Shown one piece after another: positions 12,840 through 13,048 of a stretch of 13,048 nucleotides of DNA. The stretch is from Aquificota bacterium (GTDB taxonomy: Bacteria; Aquificota; Aquificia; Aquificales; QOAS01). Each line of letters opens with the position of its first letter. The stretch's first letter is position 1. The stretch spans positions 1-13,048 of the forward strand of contig JALSNH010000009.1 in the NCBI GenBank assembly GCA_026987085.1, read 5' to 3'. The translations under genes were made by a program, and so were the position numbers. The notes under the pieces were generated by a model. That model had not been told where the DNA came from, did not search any database, and saw nothing but the letters and a program-made list of their open reading frames with translations.

Positions 12840-12901
12840 TTGACAAAACTATTGTTAGGTTTAACTTTAACTTGTAAATCAAAAAATGTCAAAAATGGAG
12901 G
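12840..12901 (+). promoter_or_regulatory. clp upstream region: TTGACA -35, inverted TGTCAA, and ribosome-binding site
   Basis: TTGACA (12840-12845) is a perfect -35, but the base positions 17 bp on read AACTTT, a poor -10. TGTCAA (12887-12892) is its inverted repeat 41 bp away. No CIRCE element (TTAGCACTC-N9-GAGTGCTAA) or CtsR-type heptad pair was found. GGAGG (12897-12901) lies 7 nt before the ATG and fixes the clp start. Confidence 0.4.
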
Positions 12902-12908
12902 CAAACCA

Positions 12909-13048
12909 ATGGTAAATGAAAATATGCTTTCAAAAAAAGCAAAAGAATATCTCGATTTGGCTAAAGAGATAGCAAAGCAGTATAAAGACTATAAAGCGGA
13001 TACCGACCACCTACTTTTGGCTTTTCTTTCCGATAAAGAGAGCCCCCT
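12909..13048 (+). CDS. N-terminal part of a ClpB/ClpC-type AAA+ ATPase (cut by window edge)
   Basis: 46 complete codons are visible, starting MVNENMLSKKAKEYLDLAKEIA and reaching DTDHLLLAFLSDKES. This is the first Clp N-domain repeat: a helix with Ala/Leu spacing followed by the T(D/E)HLLLAxL signature. Both ClpB disaggregases and ClpA/ClpC unfoldases carry this domain, and the visible part does not separate them. It is too short to check the ATPase modules. A strong Shine-Dalgarno and a TTGACA upstream mark it as a separate transcription unit. The rest lies beyond base 13048. Confidence 0.85.
   Translation, partial: MVNENMLSKKAKEYLDLAKEIAKQYKDYKADTDHLLLAFLSDKESP

Noticed and set aside
1..13048. 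CRISPR arrays, insertion sequences, integrases or attachment sites
   Set aside because: No repeated spacer pattern, transposase-like protein or terminal repeat was seen; the tRNA has no duplicated 3' end nearby.

Overview
This window looks like a piece of a thermophilic, Gram-negative bacterial chromosome. The proteins are rich in Lys, Glu and Ile, arginine is written mostly AGG/AGA and isoleucine often ATA, and there are a lipoprotein and an apparent outer-membrane beta-barrel end. The overall flavour recalls Aquificota, but that is an inference from style and I cannot name a genus. Genes are densely packed and no gap without a gene exceeds 300 bases.

Layout. (1) Bases 1-1842 hold the 3' end of a Pel exopolysaccharide cluster: the tail of a beta-barrel protein (probable pelB), pelC and pelD, all very AT-rich. 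pelE, pelF and pelG do not follow; the next gene is a convergent OsmC/Ohr-type peroxidase. (2) An osmC-like gene and a patatin-like lipase diverge from a 38-bp gap; the lipase gene overlaps a DUF58 gene. (3) A NifA-shaped regulator (GAF, AAA+, Fis-type HTH) points left from a 184-bp gap, and an ammonium transporter gene, amt, points right. The regulator has lost the residues needed for sigma-54 activation. The gap carries two near-identical palindromes 39 bp apart and a strong promoter for the regulator. (4) mobA and the leucyl aminopeptidase pepA follow amt. (5) A small DUF465/YdcH-type gene lies on the minus strand, then tRNA-His(GTG) with its own promoter, a COG4080-type SPOUT-like gene 22 nt behind the tRNA, and a long-chain polyprenyl diphosphate synthase. 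(6) After a 167-bp gap with a hairpin and a palindrome come an M16 peptidase homologue lacking its zinc ligands, an unrecognised 127-residue protein, and the 5' end of a Clp ATPase gene cut by the window edge.

How they fit together. PelC and PelD belong to one secretion machine, with PelD as its c-di-GMP receptor. The best candidate for an undescribed system is regulator plus amt: an enhancer-binding-protein relative that seems unable to drive sigma-54, facing an ammonium transporter whose upstream DNA has tandem palindromes and no visible -24/-12 element. This recalls Rhodobacter capsulatus NtrC, which lacks GAFTGA and works with the housekeeping sigma factor. A second pattern is that several genes (mobA, pepA, the M16 gene, the 127-residue gene, the SPOUT gene) start behind pyrimidine-rich stretches with no Shine-Dalgarno sequence, while pelC, amt, the DUF465 gene and clp have clear ones.
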